A DNA stretch of 64,000 bases, from positions 558,001 to 622,000 of the forward strand of contig JAJTTP010000019.1 of NCBI GenBank assembly GCA_023313575.1, read 5' to 3'. Source of the stretch: Eutypella sp. D-1. Its lineage: Eukaryota > Ascomycota > Sordariomycetes > Xylariales > Diatrypaceae. Position 1 is the first letter of the stretch. Each line of letters opens with the position of its first letter. The notes under the pieces were generated by a model, which saw only the letters and a list, made by a program, of their open reading frames with translations, was not told the origin of the DNA and searched no databases. This document shows, in pieces, positions 1 through 12,500 of this stretch. The position numbers and the translations under genes are program-made.

Positions 1-80
1 ATGGAATAGAAGATGATTGAATAAAATAAACGGAGTTGCAAGCTTCAATCCATATTCTTCCTCCTTTACAACATCAGACG

Positions 81-106
<26 letters not shown>
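81..106. repeat. (GA)n microsatellite
   Basis: Thirteen uninterrupted GA units followed by an imperfect GA tail to about 115. It lies about 280 bases upstream of the chosen start of the first gene, so it is probably promoter or 5' leader sequence. Confidence 0.9.
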
Positions 107-117
<11 letters not shown>

Positions 118-382
118 TCCTACATATCTCATCCCAACTTCAAAAGTCGTTTTCTTGCCCGATAATTCCCAACCATATCCAGCTTTTTCAAATCGCTTGA
201 ACCCCGAAAACAGACAGACAGACAGACAAACAAACACGAAGAAGGGATATTATGCGGTTCTAATCGACTTCTGGTTCCCCCATCCCACTCTTTCTCGTCG
301 CTTAATGCGTGTATCGACTTGCGCTTTATCACTATATATTACGCGCTCCCTCCTTTCCTCGACGACGAGACCGCGCCTCGTC

Positions 383-2449
383 ATGGCGTCAGGCTTTCCC
401 GCCCAGAACGGCGGCACGAACCCATACGGCGTCCAGGATGGCCCGACAGCTGGATCAGCTGGATACAAGACTGCCGGTGCCGGGAGCAGTAGCAGCAATG
501 GTGGTGGGCAGTCCAGTCACCGTACCCTGACCGCCTTGGGTCGGTGGTCTATTCTCAGCAAGCAGCTTCCTCCAGTCGACAGCATCAGCACGATACACGT
601 TTACGATTTCGATAATACGCGTACGTATTACCCCCCCCCCCCCCGGTGCAGCTTTCTTATATTGCCCTCGTTCCGTGCTTGACTAACACCTGCTCTCCGT
701 CTACCTATCTATCTAGTCTTCCAGACTCCGCTCCCCAATCCCAAATTATGGAACACCCACACCCTCGGCCGGCTCGGCAGTCCCGACATCTTCGTGAACG
801 GCGGGTGGTGGCACGACGCGCGGATCCTGGCGGCGACGGGCGACGGGGTGGAGCGCGAGGAGGCGCGGGCCTGGGAAGGGTGGTGGAACGAGAAGATCGT
901 CGAGCTGGTGCGGCTCAGCATGCAGCAGCGGGACGCGCTGTGCGTGCTGCTGACGGGGCGATCCGAGGCCGGCTTCTCCGACCTGTTGCGCCGCATCGTG
1001 CGGAGCAAAGGCCTGGAATTCGACCTCGTGGGGCTCAAACCCGCCGTCGGCCCTAACGGCGAGCGCTTCCGCAACACTATCGACTTCAAGCAGCTATTCC
1101 TCGAGGCCCTCGTCGAGACCTACGCCCGCGCTCCCGAGATCCGCGTCTACGAGGACCGTCCCCGCCACGTCGCCGGCTTCCGCTCCTTCTTCGCCGACTA
1201 CAACCAGCGCCTGCAGAGCCTAGGCGCCTCCCAGCAGGCGCCCCGCCCCCCCATAGACGCCGAGGTCATCCAGGTCCCCGATATCTCGACCAATCTTGAC
1301 CCCGTCGTCGAGGTCGCCGAGGTCCAACACCTCGTGAACAGTCACAACGCCATCGTGGGACAGCCTTCGTCGTCATCGACGACGTCGCAAGCGGGGCGGC
1401 GCGACCGCCTCACGATCCGGAAGACGGTGTTTTTCACGAGCTACATGGTCGAGCCGGAAGACACGAAGAGACTCCTCAGCTTGGTAACCATCCCGCCAAA
1501 CCAACTCGAGGCCGGCGACCTGAAGCTGCACGCGAACCAGATCATGATCTTCCCGCGGCCGTGCCCGGAACACCTGCTGGAGAAAGTGGGCGGGCTAGGC
1601 GCGAAGATGCGGTGGCGCGTCACGGCGACGGGGAGTCTCGAGAACGGCCTCCTCTGGGCCGCGCGCGTCGAACCCGTTCCCACCGACGCCGTCTACCACA
1701 CCGAGAACCCGATCCCGTTCGTCGTGCTCGCCATCCGCAAGGGCGCCCGTCCCCAGGACGCCGCCCGCATCAAGCGCTGGCTTCCCCTCGCCCCCGACGC
1801 CGCCTTCGTCTTCGAGACTACCGTCGGCGAGAAGGTCATGCTCCGCATCGAGCGCGAGGACCACGAGAATACCGACGGTGGTAGTGGTGGTACTACTGCT
1901 GCCGACGGCCGAGATTCCAATAACCTCTTCCCTAATAACCACAACAATACCAGTAACAACAATAAATTTGCCAAGCGCAAACACGACGACCACAACGACC
2001 GCCCGCGTAACACGCGCGGTCGCGGGTCCGGCGGCATGCACTACCAGAACAACCATAACCACCAGCCGGGGAGCGGGAGGGGCGGCTTCCGGGGCGGCGG
2101 AGGCGGGGCCTCGAACAGAGGCTACCGCGGCGGCGGCGGCGGCGGCGCCCGCGGCCACTTCAAGGGCGGTGGACGCGGCGGCGGAGGCGGGAAGGGGTAT
2201 CGGTCGCTGGACGACGTGGCGGCGCGCGATGGCCAGGGTCCCTACGGTTCGGTGTCGTATGACGACAGTTTCCCCGCCCTCGACCAGGGCCTGCGGCAGA
2301 TAGGCCAGCAACCGCAGTTCGGCGGCGTGCCTCCTCCGCCTCCACAACAACAACAACAACAGCAACAGCAACATCAGGGGGGTGCGCCTTCTGGTTGGCC
2401 TGCACCGGGCGGCGGCGGTGGTGGTCCTAATCTGCAGAATTTCTACTAG
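383..2449 (+). CDS. Swiss-Army-Knife RNA repair-like HAD domain protein with RGG and polyQ tail
   Basis: Two exons, 383-620 and 717-2449, joined across a 96-bp GT-AG intron (donor GTACGT, branch CTAAC at 683) give a 656-residue protein. Joining restores the motif DFDNTLF at residues 75-81, the acidic DxD nucleophile motif of HAD hydrolases. LLTGRSE follows downstream as in motif II. The fold and order match the fungal family with a HAD domain of the Swiss-Army-Knife RNA repair type; a role in RNA end processing or phosphate removal is inferred from that name only. The C-terminal third is low complexity: Asn-rich, then RGG/GGG-rich, then a polyGln tract (codons near 2345-2372), typical of RNA-binding disordered tails. 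The start at 383 is chosen because it opens the conserved part. An in-frame ATG at 305 would add 26 Arg/Ser-rich residues resembling a mitochondrial presequence. A run of 14 C lies in the intron at 631-644. Confidence 0.8.
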
Positions 2450-3925
2450 AGGTAACAAGCATCTACGGATTCTCTCTCTATGGCGAGGACGTCACACACA
2501 CACCTCGGGATAGGGGCGACGTCTCGCGGACTTGAGCCAAGCGCCTGGGGCCCGTAGACATGATACGATCCCCGCACCCGATCGCCGCGTTAGAAGGATC
2601 CCTTCTTTCCTGCTGTAAGCACGAGCAAGGGACGTTCCCCGCTGTACGACATGACATGCTCGGCTTTTTTTTTTTTTCCCAAGCGCGACATGGTCGCATG
2701 AGAAGAGCGTGCGTGAGCCCGGAAGGGGGAGGAAACTTCGCGCCGCCCCGCCCTCCTCCCCTCCTTTGTCCGCGTAATAGGGGATATGTCGTTTAAATAT
2801 ACAACACCCCCCGAGTGCCGATCAGTGGCATATGTTGCCTGTGGTACGCCCGCCCGGAATAGGAGCGCGGAAAGATTTTCTTTTTGTTAAAAAAAAAGGA
2901 AAATTTGAAGAAAGAAAAGTACCGAAACGCTCATTCGAGGAGTTAGGGAGTATATAAGAAGGGGGTGGTTCCGCGTACAAACTTTTCTCTGTTTCTTTTT
3001 TCATTCTTTCTCGTCTTTATTCTTTTTTTTTTCTTTCTGATCTTCTTTTTGGTGGTTGGGGGCACATCCCATCTACCCTGCTTCACAGGGAAGCGGAAGG
3101 CGTATGGTATGGTACGGTACAGTCAGACGGAACGGATGGATGGATGGTAAGGAAATACCCGGATCGAAAAAAAGCAGCAGCAATAACAGCAGTAGAGCGA
3201 AAAGGCAGGGAGGAGGTGGTGCATGAAAATGATATGAGATATAAGGGAGGTGTCCAGTTAGGGTGTAGGCGGCTATGTCACCGAAGACTCGTTAAAGGTC
3301 CGACATGCAGAGACCTATTTAATAAGATAGTATTGCACCAGGACGAGGCCAGCTGGAGCCCTGGTTCAGGGGTCTAGAATAGTAGGGAAACAACCACCGT
3401 TTCCCTACCCCTTTACTCTATCTACTTCTACAGCTCGTAAGCGATGAAATGGAAATTTTCTGAAAGGAAGACAAAATATCTGAAAGTCTAGCCTCGGTTC
3501 CGCGGTTTCGGTCTTATCATCCATTTTACTTGGGTTTTGCGTCGTCTGCACGTGTGGCTTATGTGATAATGATGGGAGGAGACGATGACACATTTACCTT
3601 GAACCGAACTCTTATATTCTGGGCTATGGTAAAAGCTGGGTAGGGTTCTTCCAAATGCGTGATAAGGTAATATTCTGTCCGCCTAAAGCCCGATGTTGAA
3701 GACAAAAAACGACGATAAAAGCGGCCTTATAGTTATGTATCTCTCGGGCATGTCATTACGGTTTATAGCATCTTCCTGCGTTATCCCCGCTCTGCCATGT
3801 AGCCCATCTTCCCTCTACACACTATTTTGAAATTACCAGCCAGGTACGTATGTAATTAGTGGATGCGACATGGTGTCATTGATGGGTGATGGCCGTAAGT
3901 AACCCCCCCGTAATTCACGGGGAAT
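2450..3925. other. Intergenic spacer, convergent 3' ends
   Basis: This lies between the 3' ends of two convergent genes. It has T-rich tracts (about 2665-2678 and 2990-3055), a GGAT repeat near 3135-3147 and no frame with coding character on either strand. I see no RNA gene. Confidence 0.6.
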
Positions 3926-5760
3926 CTAAAATTCCATGCCCTCCTCCCGCTCCCGCTTCACTCTGACACCACCGCCGGCCTCGCGCTGCTCGTCACGCTC
4001 CAGCGCCATCACGAAGCTGCGAAAGTACTCGATATGGGGTTTGAGGCTCGTCTTCTCCCAATCGCGGAGATTATGATGCTTTCTCGCGTCCCCATTATCA
4101 CCCCCCTCCTCCCCTTCCTCCCTTTTCACCACGCCCCCGTCGTCAGTGTTGTTGGCGCGCCAGGCATCGATCTCAGCAACGAGGTCCTGGACGGTCGGGG
4201 CAGCGGTCAAGGGGTCGAAGGTCTCGACGACGTCGGGGCGCGAGGTGGTGTCGATAGGGACGCAGACGCGGCCCGTGCCCGGGTGCACGACGAACGGGCT
4301 CTTGAGCAGATGGTTCAGCTTCTTGGACACCTCGATGTCGAGCCGCGGGTACGTGTACTCGAGGACGACGTCCTGCTTGGCCTCGCGCAGCGCGCGCGCG
4401 TCCAGACCCTTCGACGCCCCCGTCCGCGCCACCGCGTCGATGTCGCTCCATTTTAGTGACGATCCCCGGCCCGGCGACGACTCCCATTTGCTCCGCAGCG
4501 CCGCGTTCAGGGTCTTGTCTGGTAGTAGCGAGAGAAGCCGCTCCGATGCCGCGGGCGTCGCCCCGTCTCCGTCTGAGTCCGTTGTGCTGTCCGCCCACGG
4601 GTCCTGTGTCTCGAGCACAGTCGTCTGGAAGTGCGGTGCTAGGATATCGAGACTGCGGCTGTTGTTTTGTTGTTCGCCGTTAGCTCGTAAGTCACCTAAT
4701 TGGGCGGAAGGGGGACATTTGAAAAAGGGGAGGTAGGGGGGCCGGGGAGAACGCACCTTATATGAGGATGTAGCGGCCTCCACAGGTTGACGCGCTTGCC
4801 GGCTTGGGCGCCTCCGCGCACGACCTCGAGGTACCCAGCGATGGCCCTGCGTTTCTGGTCATCGAGGGTGCGGGCCTCCTTATCGCAGACCCAGGCGTGG
4901 GCGCCGCGGCGGCCGGAGTAGACCCAGAGGATGTGGCGGAAGCCGAAGTCGTCGCGGAGGGCGGCATCAACGACCTTGATGGCCATGGTGATGAAGGACC
5001 AGCAGCGGAGGCAGATGTTGGCCTTGTCGCAGCAGGTGCGCACGTCATCGTAGTCCGTCAAGTCGATATCGAAGCACAGCTCCTTGGACACCGGCCGGAA
5101 GGCCGACGACGACGCCAGCGTCTTGCGGTCCCGCGGATTCGCGCTGTATACGGGCCCGATCTCGAACCGCGTCGGCATGTGCCGCAGCACGTCCTTGCGT
5201 AGCAGGTCATCCGTCGGGTATGACTGGTACCGCCAGTACTGGTCATTGGGCATCGTGAAGGCGAACTCCCGGTGTCCGAAGTCGTTCGTCGGCTTCGGTC
5301 CGTGGTTCAACCATCGGAACAGGTACTTCCAGGGGAACAGACGCTGGTAGAAGGTGCGCATGAGCTCAGGATCCGAGGACTTCAGGGATGTCGGCGCCGC
5401 GACGGGTGATGAGGGGGCCAGCATTCCGGATGGGCTTTGCGATTCGTTATTGTTGTTGGTATTATTGTTATTGTTGCCATTGGGCCGTACGCTTGGAAAT
5501 TCGTCATCCGAGTCGTCCGAGAACATATCTTCTAACTTCACTTCCTCCTTCCTGTCTCCCCCATTTTGGGCATCTGTAGGGGGATTCATCGTCTCTGTCT
5601 TCTCCTCTGCCTCGGCCATGTCAACATCGTTATCATCGTCATTCTTGTCGTCGTTATTTATTTGTCTGTCTTCGTTCTGACTAGTAGTTTGGGCGTCCGC
5701 CATGGTCTGCTCCGCACCGTTTGGAGTGTTTTCCGTCTCTGGAGACGTCGAATGAGGCAT
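3926..5760 (-). CDS. PRI1: DNA primase small (catalytic) subunit
   Basis: Two exons, 5760-4757 and 4658-3926, joined across a 98-bp intron (donor GTGCGT, branch CTAAC, acceptor CAG), give 578 residues. The join yields the family sequence RPLHPHISRSLDIL. The catalytic aspartates are seen as FDID (D231 and D233). A Cys-Cys-x5-Cys-x2-Cys zinc site is at residues 243-253, and the SGRRGAHAWVCD nucleotide-binding segment starts at 282. In the polymerase alpha-primase complex this subunit makes the RNA primers for nuclear DNA replication. The first 130 residues are an acidic, Asn-rich extension that makes the protein longer than the yeast enzyme (about 409 residues). The C-terminal part also carries an acidic and basic low-complexity stretch. 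Nothing suggests damage. Confidence 0.95.
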
Positions 5761-7192
5761 TGCCGAAGTATTTTGTCTCCTAAGTACTCGAGAGAAAGGT
5801 GGTTACGTCTTCCGGGTCCGGGGTATTTCTTAAAATCGGTGACAGTGAGGTTGGTTAATTACACAAATAAGTATTGGGTACTGGGTAGAATGCTATCCAT
5901 GTATCGACTTCGAGTTATTTCGCATCTCAAGGTTTGTTTAATTGAAAGACGCGGGGCGCCCGACGCGTTCTTACCAAACGCGTTCCTCGCGTTAAGTGGC
6001 TTCAATTAGTGCATAACCTTCTTTAATTGACCGCGAGAAGGTACATAGGTACCTAGACTACAGCTACTACCGGGCCGCCCAAGGTTGCTTTTAAAGCTGC
6101 CGGGCCGCCGGGGCTGCCGTAGATGGACGAGATAGATGGGATAGCGTACGAGTACCTACTTAGGTATATTACCCTATCCGACGGTTATGGCAGCCCTGGT
6201 GCCAGCCTTGGTGGCTATCCCACAGATCCCATCTATCCCATTAATTTTGCCGAGCAGAAACGAGGGGGTGGCCGTGTGGGAAGGGCTCCGCCTCCCTCGC
6301 CCCCTTTTTATTTCCCCCATAGGTTTAACGTTGCGAAAACGGGGGCTATTGTGCTGCCGTGTGCGGCAGCCTCAGATGTGGTACGATAACGTCAAGGTGT
6401 AGTATGGGCACGGTTTAGTATGGGCACTTGATCGACGGGCTGAGCATTTCGTGCGCGCTGACAGCACTCGGGTTGAAGTAATATGTGTGCGTTCATGTGT
6501 TGTGATGTGTCTGCTTAATCGTGCGATTCTACTCGTGTGTCCTACCTGTGAGACCTATGTACACATCAGCCCTATTCCGAGACACTTCCGGCCAGACGTA
6601 CCAAAGCATAGTGTTCTTGGAGGCCTATCAAGTACGCCACTCTTCATTCATACGGACAACAGTTCCCCCTATTCTAAGTCATATTGGAACTTAAGAGTCT
6701 CCTAGTATTTGTGTGATAATATTGACTTCTTCTCCATTCGATGCATGCGACTGGACGGTCATGCGAGTGGATGCCCATGCGACTGAACGCCCAGCTGAAA
6801 GCTATGTTCTTGGCGTTGGCGCCGTTGAGCCGCCTCATATCTATACTAGGGTGCGTAGCCTTTGTGGCTGCAGGATATTACGTTAATATCAGGACACTTA
6901 CATATTGGTGTTGATTCGGTCAACCAGAATGATATGAGGCTTGAGACAAATCGGTGAGTATATGAAAACATCATACCACTAGATTAGGCAACTGGGGATT
7001 TCTACACCTCAATCTCAGCTACTCCTGGCCTCGGTTCAGCAGACTCAACAACATTTTACCTATCACTCTGGAAGCAATCCCATCAAAATATAAAAATCTC
7101 AAGTTGTTACGTAGTCCTAATACACGCGCCTTGGCTGTGATGGTCAATAAACCAGGTCGAATCCAACAACTCTCCCCACGTCACTGAAAACA
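5761..7192. other. Intergenic spacer upstream of primase and HET gene
   Basis: The 5' flanks of the divergent primase and HET genes. It contains GC-rich GCCGGGCCGCC repeats near 6070-6115, a 12-bp inverted repeat (6131-6142 with 6226-6237), a duplicated TAGTATGGGCAC near 6400-6428 and a 16-bp triplicate at 6744-6791. No coding frame is convincing. Confidence 0.6.
6744..6791. repeat. Three tandem copies of a 16-bp unit
   Basis: Head-to-tail units at 6744-6759, 6760-6775 and 6776-6791, each beginning CATGCGA and differing at a few positions. They lie about 400 bases upstream of the HET pseudogene start. Tandem spacing of this kind can be a regulator-binding array, but no regulator is known to me for this motif. 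Confidence 0.7.
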
Positions 7193-9081
7193 ATGATGCC
7201 GGTGTACGGATACCAGCCACTGTCACCAACGTCCGATGAAATCAGGGTCGCTGTCCTTTGGCCAGGGACAGCATCGGACGCTATTGAAGTTACTCTACAC
7301 CATGTTCATCTAATAGAGACTGCGCCTCCGTTCTACGAAGCATTATCTTACGTCTGGGGAACGGAGGAGAGCCCACGCCCGATCACCGTGAAAGGAACAG
7401 GGTCATCAGAAGGAACTCTTCAAGTCTCACAAAACCTGTATGACGCACTCTGTCACCTTCGATGCCGCAGTCACCCCCGGGCGTTGTGGATCGATGCAAT
7501 TTGCATTGATCAAAGCGATGTGGCAGAGAAGAGTGTGCAGGTGATGAAGATGGCCAACACTTACAAGCTCGCCACACGGGTGGTCATCTGGCTAGGTCCG
7601 GAAAAGCACGACAGTACCGCTGCTGTTGAGTTCCTGGATGACTTCGGCCGCTGCGTTGACTTGGATCTGTCGGACTACACTTTCACTGTCCTATCGCAGG
7701 AACGTTATCAGGCTTTAAAGGCGGAACTCGTGAAGAGCGAATCATCCCTGCCTGCTGCCTTATCCGGCCTGCTCACTCGACCATGGTTCGAGCGGCTCTG
7801 GGTGGTGTAAGAAGCAATGTTAGCCAACTCGGAAAGGTCTGTGGTCCAATGCGGCGCATCGACGATCTTGTGGCAAACATTTCTGAAGGGGCTGGTTTGT
7901 ATGGAACAACATTTCCAAAACCAGCCTCGTGAACTCTCCCGCGTGTTGTTCATCAGAAACTTCTACCTCAGATCAATAAAGAATCGCTTCCTAGAGGACC
8001 TCATGAGTTTCGGACAACTGTTAAAGTGTAAGGATGAGAGGGACAAGATATACGCCATGCTAGGCCTCATAGCGGACGACTTTCCGATCACAGTGGACTA
8101 CACTCTCCCATATCCCGAAGTCTACAAGAATGTCTTCTTGAGCTATCTCGCCACATATAAAAGAATACATCTCCTCGCTTGGTGCGAGATGAGAAACGAT
8201 TCATCTGCGACGCCGACATGGGTGCCGGACTGGTCTAGGCCACGCGAGCTCCATCGAATTGAGGGAACTGCACTATCTGCCGGCTTCGTCGCTGAGGCAA
8301 CGATTGTCCGCGATAGGATTTTGCGAGTAGGCGGAATCATGGGTGCCCGTATTACAAAGTGCATTCCTATATGCTCGCCTGGCAATGGCGAAGATGTCGT
8401 TGACTTCAAATCGGCACTGCTCATAGCTCTGGGTCTGCTCGGAATGTCGGCAACCTGAGAACCACCGCTTATCGACCGGGTTCGAGATCCAGTCTTTTAG
8501 ATGCATTTTGCGGCGCTCTTGCTTGTAGCGCCTTCATAGAACCGGAACCTCCTGTACCGGATAATCCCACTCTGATTGCAGCCGGTGAGGAGCTGCTTTC
8601 TTATCTGAGCGCCGAGGAGCCTGTTCAATCGAACTCCTACTTCTGGCGCCTGATAAAAAAGTGTGCAACAGGAAGAACGATCATCTTCACGGAAGGTGGC
8701 TTCATTGGACTTGGTCCGACGAAGGCAGAATGCGGTGATGTCGTGTGTGCCTTGCTTGGATGCAGATCTTCGATGGTATTAAGACCTAACTCGGAAAGTC
8801 AATTCCAAGTCGTTGGCGAATGCTATCTCCACGAGATGAGCCCAACCGACATACTTCTCGGAACTTACCCAGCTGGTTTCAAACAAGTGTTTCAATACAA
8901 CCCCTCTACCTTGCTTTACGAAGGCAAACATCGAGATGAATCGACGGGTACCCTATCGTGTGTCGATCCTCGTCTGCGGGGCTTGCATAAAGCAGACACG
9001 GAACCTCGTTTCGCCCCTCCAACTACAGCAGCTGAATTGCAAAGTCTCGAAGTGAATATTCAATACTTTGATCTGGTTTAG
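7193..9081 (+). pseudogene. HET-domain (heterokaryon incompatibility) gene, disrupted
   Basis: The reading frame opens at 7193 and shows the HET-domain blocks in order: YEALSYVWGT, LWIDAICIDQ and PWFERLWVV. HET proteins act in nonself recognition and programmed cell death when unlike hyphae fuse. Two lesions are visible. Codon 206 (7808-7810) is TAA where the family has Gln in the WVxQE block, so one C-to-T change would explain it. The same frame then continues without stops to 8458, where it ends at TGA. Homologous-looking sequence (LLDAFCGALACSAF, then IIFTEGGFIGLGP) continues one frame over from about 8450 to 9081, indicating a frameshift near 8440-8455. An unrecognised intron could explain the second lesion but not the first. 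The downstream part contains the typical HET C-terminal region. Confidence 0.8.
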
Positions 9082-9585
9082 GGACCCTATGAAAAGACAA
9101 TCCATACTGCAGGTCAATACGGCACCACCATATGTATGCTACTACAAATAGTTCATGAGAAGTACGGAGTACTTAACCTCTCACTGTACCGCTTACTATC
9201 CCAGAGATGGTAAGCGCTATCAATAATACAATTGTAGCGCGCACCACGTTGATACAATTACTGAATGCCAGCTATTGAATAGAATAGAATAGAATAGATC
9301 GTTAGATGGGTTCTTTCCCCTTTACAATAACAATCAGAGTCCCGATCCCTACCAATACTAACTGTTACTATCGTAACGTGACCACTTTCTATTATCGGGA
9401 ACGGACCAAGAAGCACACTAGGTCGGTAGTACTACAGGCGTGCACTTAAGCGTATCATATATAACTACCTAAGCACTATCAATGCTAAAAGGGGGAAAGG
9501 GGCAACTGGCCAACGCTCCTTTCACAGGCATACTGATTCAAAGGACAACAGAATGTTGATTTTCGAGCTATGCATTTTGAATTAC
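9082..9585. other. Intergenic spacer, convergent 3' ends
   Basis: AT-leaning spacer between the HET pseudogene and the NACHT gene. It holds only a GAATA microsatellite (9277-9296); no gene or RNA is recognised. Confidence 0.6.
9277..9296. repeat. (GAATA)4 microsatellite
   Basis: Four perfect 5-bp units. Confidence 0.9.
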
Positions 9586-12500
9586 TTATAGCGTGGGCAT
9601 ACCTCGTGAAAACGACATCAGGTGTCCCGCGCCTGCTACCATGCCCTCCCGCGTATCCTCATTCGGGATTGGTAGCAAGTGCGTTATCGGTCGATCTTCT
9701 ATGCATTCGCCGCCACGGTGGCAACTGTCGCACAGTAAATGGTTTGACACTGGCTGGTACAGAGGCTCTTCTTCGTCGGGATTGATCTGCCTATCAAAGG
9801 GCGTCTCTCCCGCATCGCAGTCCAATATAGCTGTCCTCTGTTCGATCATCCTCCTAAAGCGAGCCGCGTGCTTCGGCACCCATATGTCGAGCAGTTCTGG
9901 CAAGGTGATGACGAGATTCTCGCTCTCTCGAGTTAACCGTGCTATTGGCGATTCATACCCGACCGATAGAGATAACCCCATCCGTTCCCCCTTGCTATGC
10001 ATGGTGACGTACCGGTCGTGGCTACCACGTCCCCCAGGGGGCGGGATAAGTTGAAATGTGAGATCTGATGATGCGCCATGTCGAAAAAACACCTCCAAAA
10101 AAGGTGCTGGGTTACGACTCTCGTACTGTTGGAGGTAATTCTGTATGCAATCGTGGAAGAATGTGCCGGGCAGAAAATCGCGGCCCAAGAAAAAGGAGTA
10201 TCTAAAATCAGGATCAAGGCCTTGACTTAAACAGTAATCCAAAGTGTCGATGACTCGGCGTGGGTGCGACTCGTACGGCCATCTACGTTCATAGTTCAAG
10301 GGGCCAAGGAACTGCCCTACAATCTCCTCGATGTCCTGGTGGGTGTTGAATAGTTGTTTTTGGGCGTCCTTCGGCAGCGACTTCAAGTATTCGTGCGCTG
10401 TACCCCTGATCGACAGAAATCTAATGATCCTGGTTGGATGCGATGTCGCTCGCAATGGCTTCCGCAGTTCATTGAATTTGACACATACAATCTGATTCAG
10501 TGTCTCAAGAAACTCGAACCAGCGGCTACTTTCCATCCGGTCGAGTCTCTGAGCTAGGACACATATGGCCTGCAGATCGTCCCGAAAGTCGAACCTTATG
10601 GCCTGGGTAATCCATAGCGGATCATCGTCCAATTCGTCGTTCATAATGTAGTCCTGCAATCTGTTCGGTGTTCCATCAAAATTGTCCTGGGCGTTGAACC
10701 GTACGCCATGAGTAATCCACATCGGATTATTGCTCCACTCATTGTTCAAAATATAGTCCTGCAACTTGTTCGTTGCTGCCTGGGCCACGAATGTTTGACA
10801 TATTGCGTCGAACGGGTCGAATGTGCTGCCGATATTGGCCTCAAAATAGGACATGGTCTCGGGCAGCTCCAAAAACTCATGAATAGCGCGATGTGTTACA
10901 AGCACCTTGTCAGGAAAGACCTTATGGGCTTTACGACGTTCCCATGGGTTTGAACGAACTTCGAGAAGTCCTCGGCAGCGGCCATACACCCTCCTCCTAG
11001 CGAGATCTATGCGCCTGGGGACATCAATATTTTGCGGGGGGGTTGCGATTAGCCCCTTGGCAAAATACTGATTGCGACAGTAGTCGTCCAAATATGACAC
11101 CTGAAATAGCGACAATACCGGACCACTGAGGACTTGCTGCGCACGCACGACCATGAGTGCCTTGATAGCCCACTGGCGGTCACCCTTGGGGATAGACTTC
11201 AGAAGGTGACTAAACAACTCTTCAAGCTCCGTCGGACTTTCATTGATCTTGTGAATGAGGGTTTCCAGGTCATCACCATTCTGCAGTCCCTCTTCGACCG
11301 TCTTGAGAATAAGACTGAGCCACAAGAATACGCCTTCAGCCTTGGTGGCAACATACTCTATGAATTTTTTCCTGCGATCGAATGGTAGCACCTTATCCAC
11401 GAAGCAACTGAAGCAGCCGGAGCCTGTATGTTCGTGGCTCTCTTCGAATGTTGGTATTAGATCTTGCCAGAATGGGTTCGATCCGAGCCTGGTCGATGCA
11501 AGTTTGATGATATCGCCGCGAGTGACTGTGTGAAGTTTGATACTTGGGAAGCCCTGGAACTCATCAATGAATACGTTCCATTCCCGACTAGACACGCATA
11601 TCTTCAAACCCTCGGGAATTTCCGTAATCCAACGACGTAGTGTCCGTGTCATATCGAGATGGGAGCCATCAGCCTCGTCAAGGCCGTCGATGAAAATGAT
11701 CAGCTTCTTGCCGCGCTGCGGTGCCAGTCGCAGGACAGTATCGAAGGCTTCCCGGATCTCCCGGTCCTCTAAAGTCACAGAAGCAGCCGGGCTATCTTCC
11801 AGCGCACTCCAGCGGCGCGGAAATGCATCCGCAACGAGGTCTCCCGCTTTGGAAAGTATCTGGTAGAGTACATCCCGGAGAAAATACATCCATGTGCTCT
11901 GTAACTTTGCTGGCTTCCAGAAGAAGAACCTGGCCTCTATCACCTTCGAGGTCCCGGCCCAAGATGATAAGTGCTTGAAGAGCCGGTCTTCGTTGGAGCA
12001 AATGTACTTCATGAATGTCGACTTGCCAGCCCCCGGTTTCCCGGAAATGTAGAATATCCCATTCCCATTTTCTAGCCAGTCGATGAAGGCCTCCCTAGCG
12101 GATGATTGGGAAGCCTTGTCGGGATCAGGTGATGGCGGGCGGTGGTTGGGGATCTTGTCCCTGGCACCGTCGCTCTTAGAGCTCTCGTGATTATCACTGT
12201 CGCCGCCTGCTTCTTCTTCTTCTTCGCCGTCGAATATCCAACGAAACGTGTCTTCCTCGGCGTCCGCCACCACATGATATCTTTCGCCCATCGTAGCAAG
12301 CTGTAAAGACTCAACAATAGTCCGTTGGCGAGTCCTCTCTACGAAGGAGGTATAGTCTTGAAGAATACTACGTAATACCGCTAAGGCTGATTCGTCGATA
12401 TTCCGCGCATCGAGAGCCGACCGGATCGCCTCAATGTTGGCCTGGAATGACGACAGACTTTTCTCCATCGCTTTGCCGTTTTTAAGGAGGGCTTCGAACT

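Noticed and set aside
1595..2458. 287-codon minus-strand frame opposite the first gene
   Set aside because: A shadow of the GC-rich and repeat-rich coding strand; composition is runs of Val, Ala and Leu that mirror the Gly/Asn/Gln codons.
6123..6240. Inverted repeat (6131-6142 and 6226-6237) as a miniature transposon
   Set aside because: The arms are only 12 bp and interrupted, with no target-site duplication seen and no second copy in the window.
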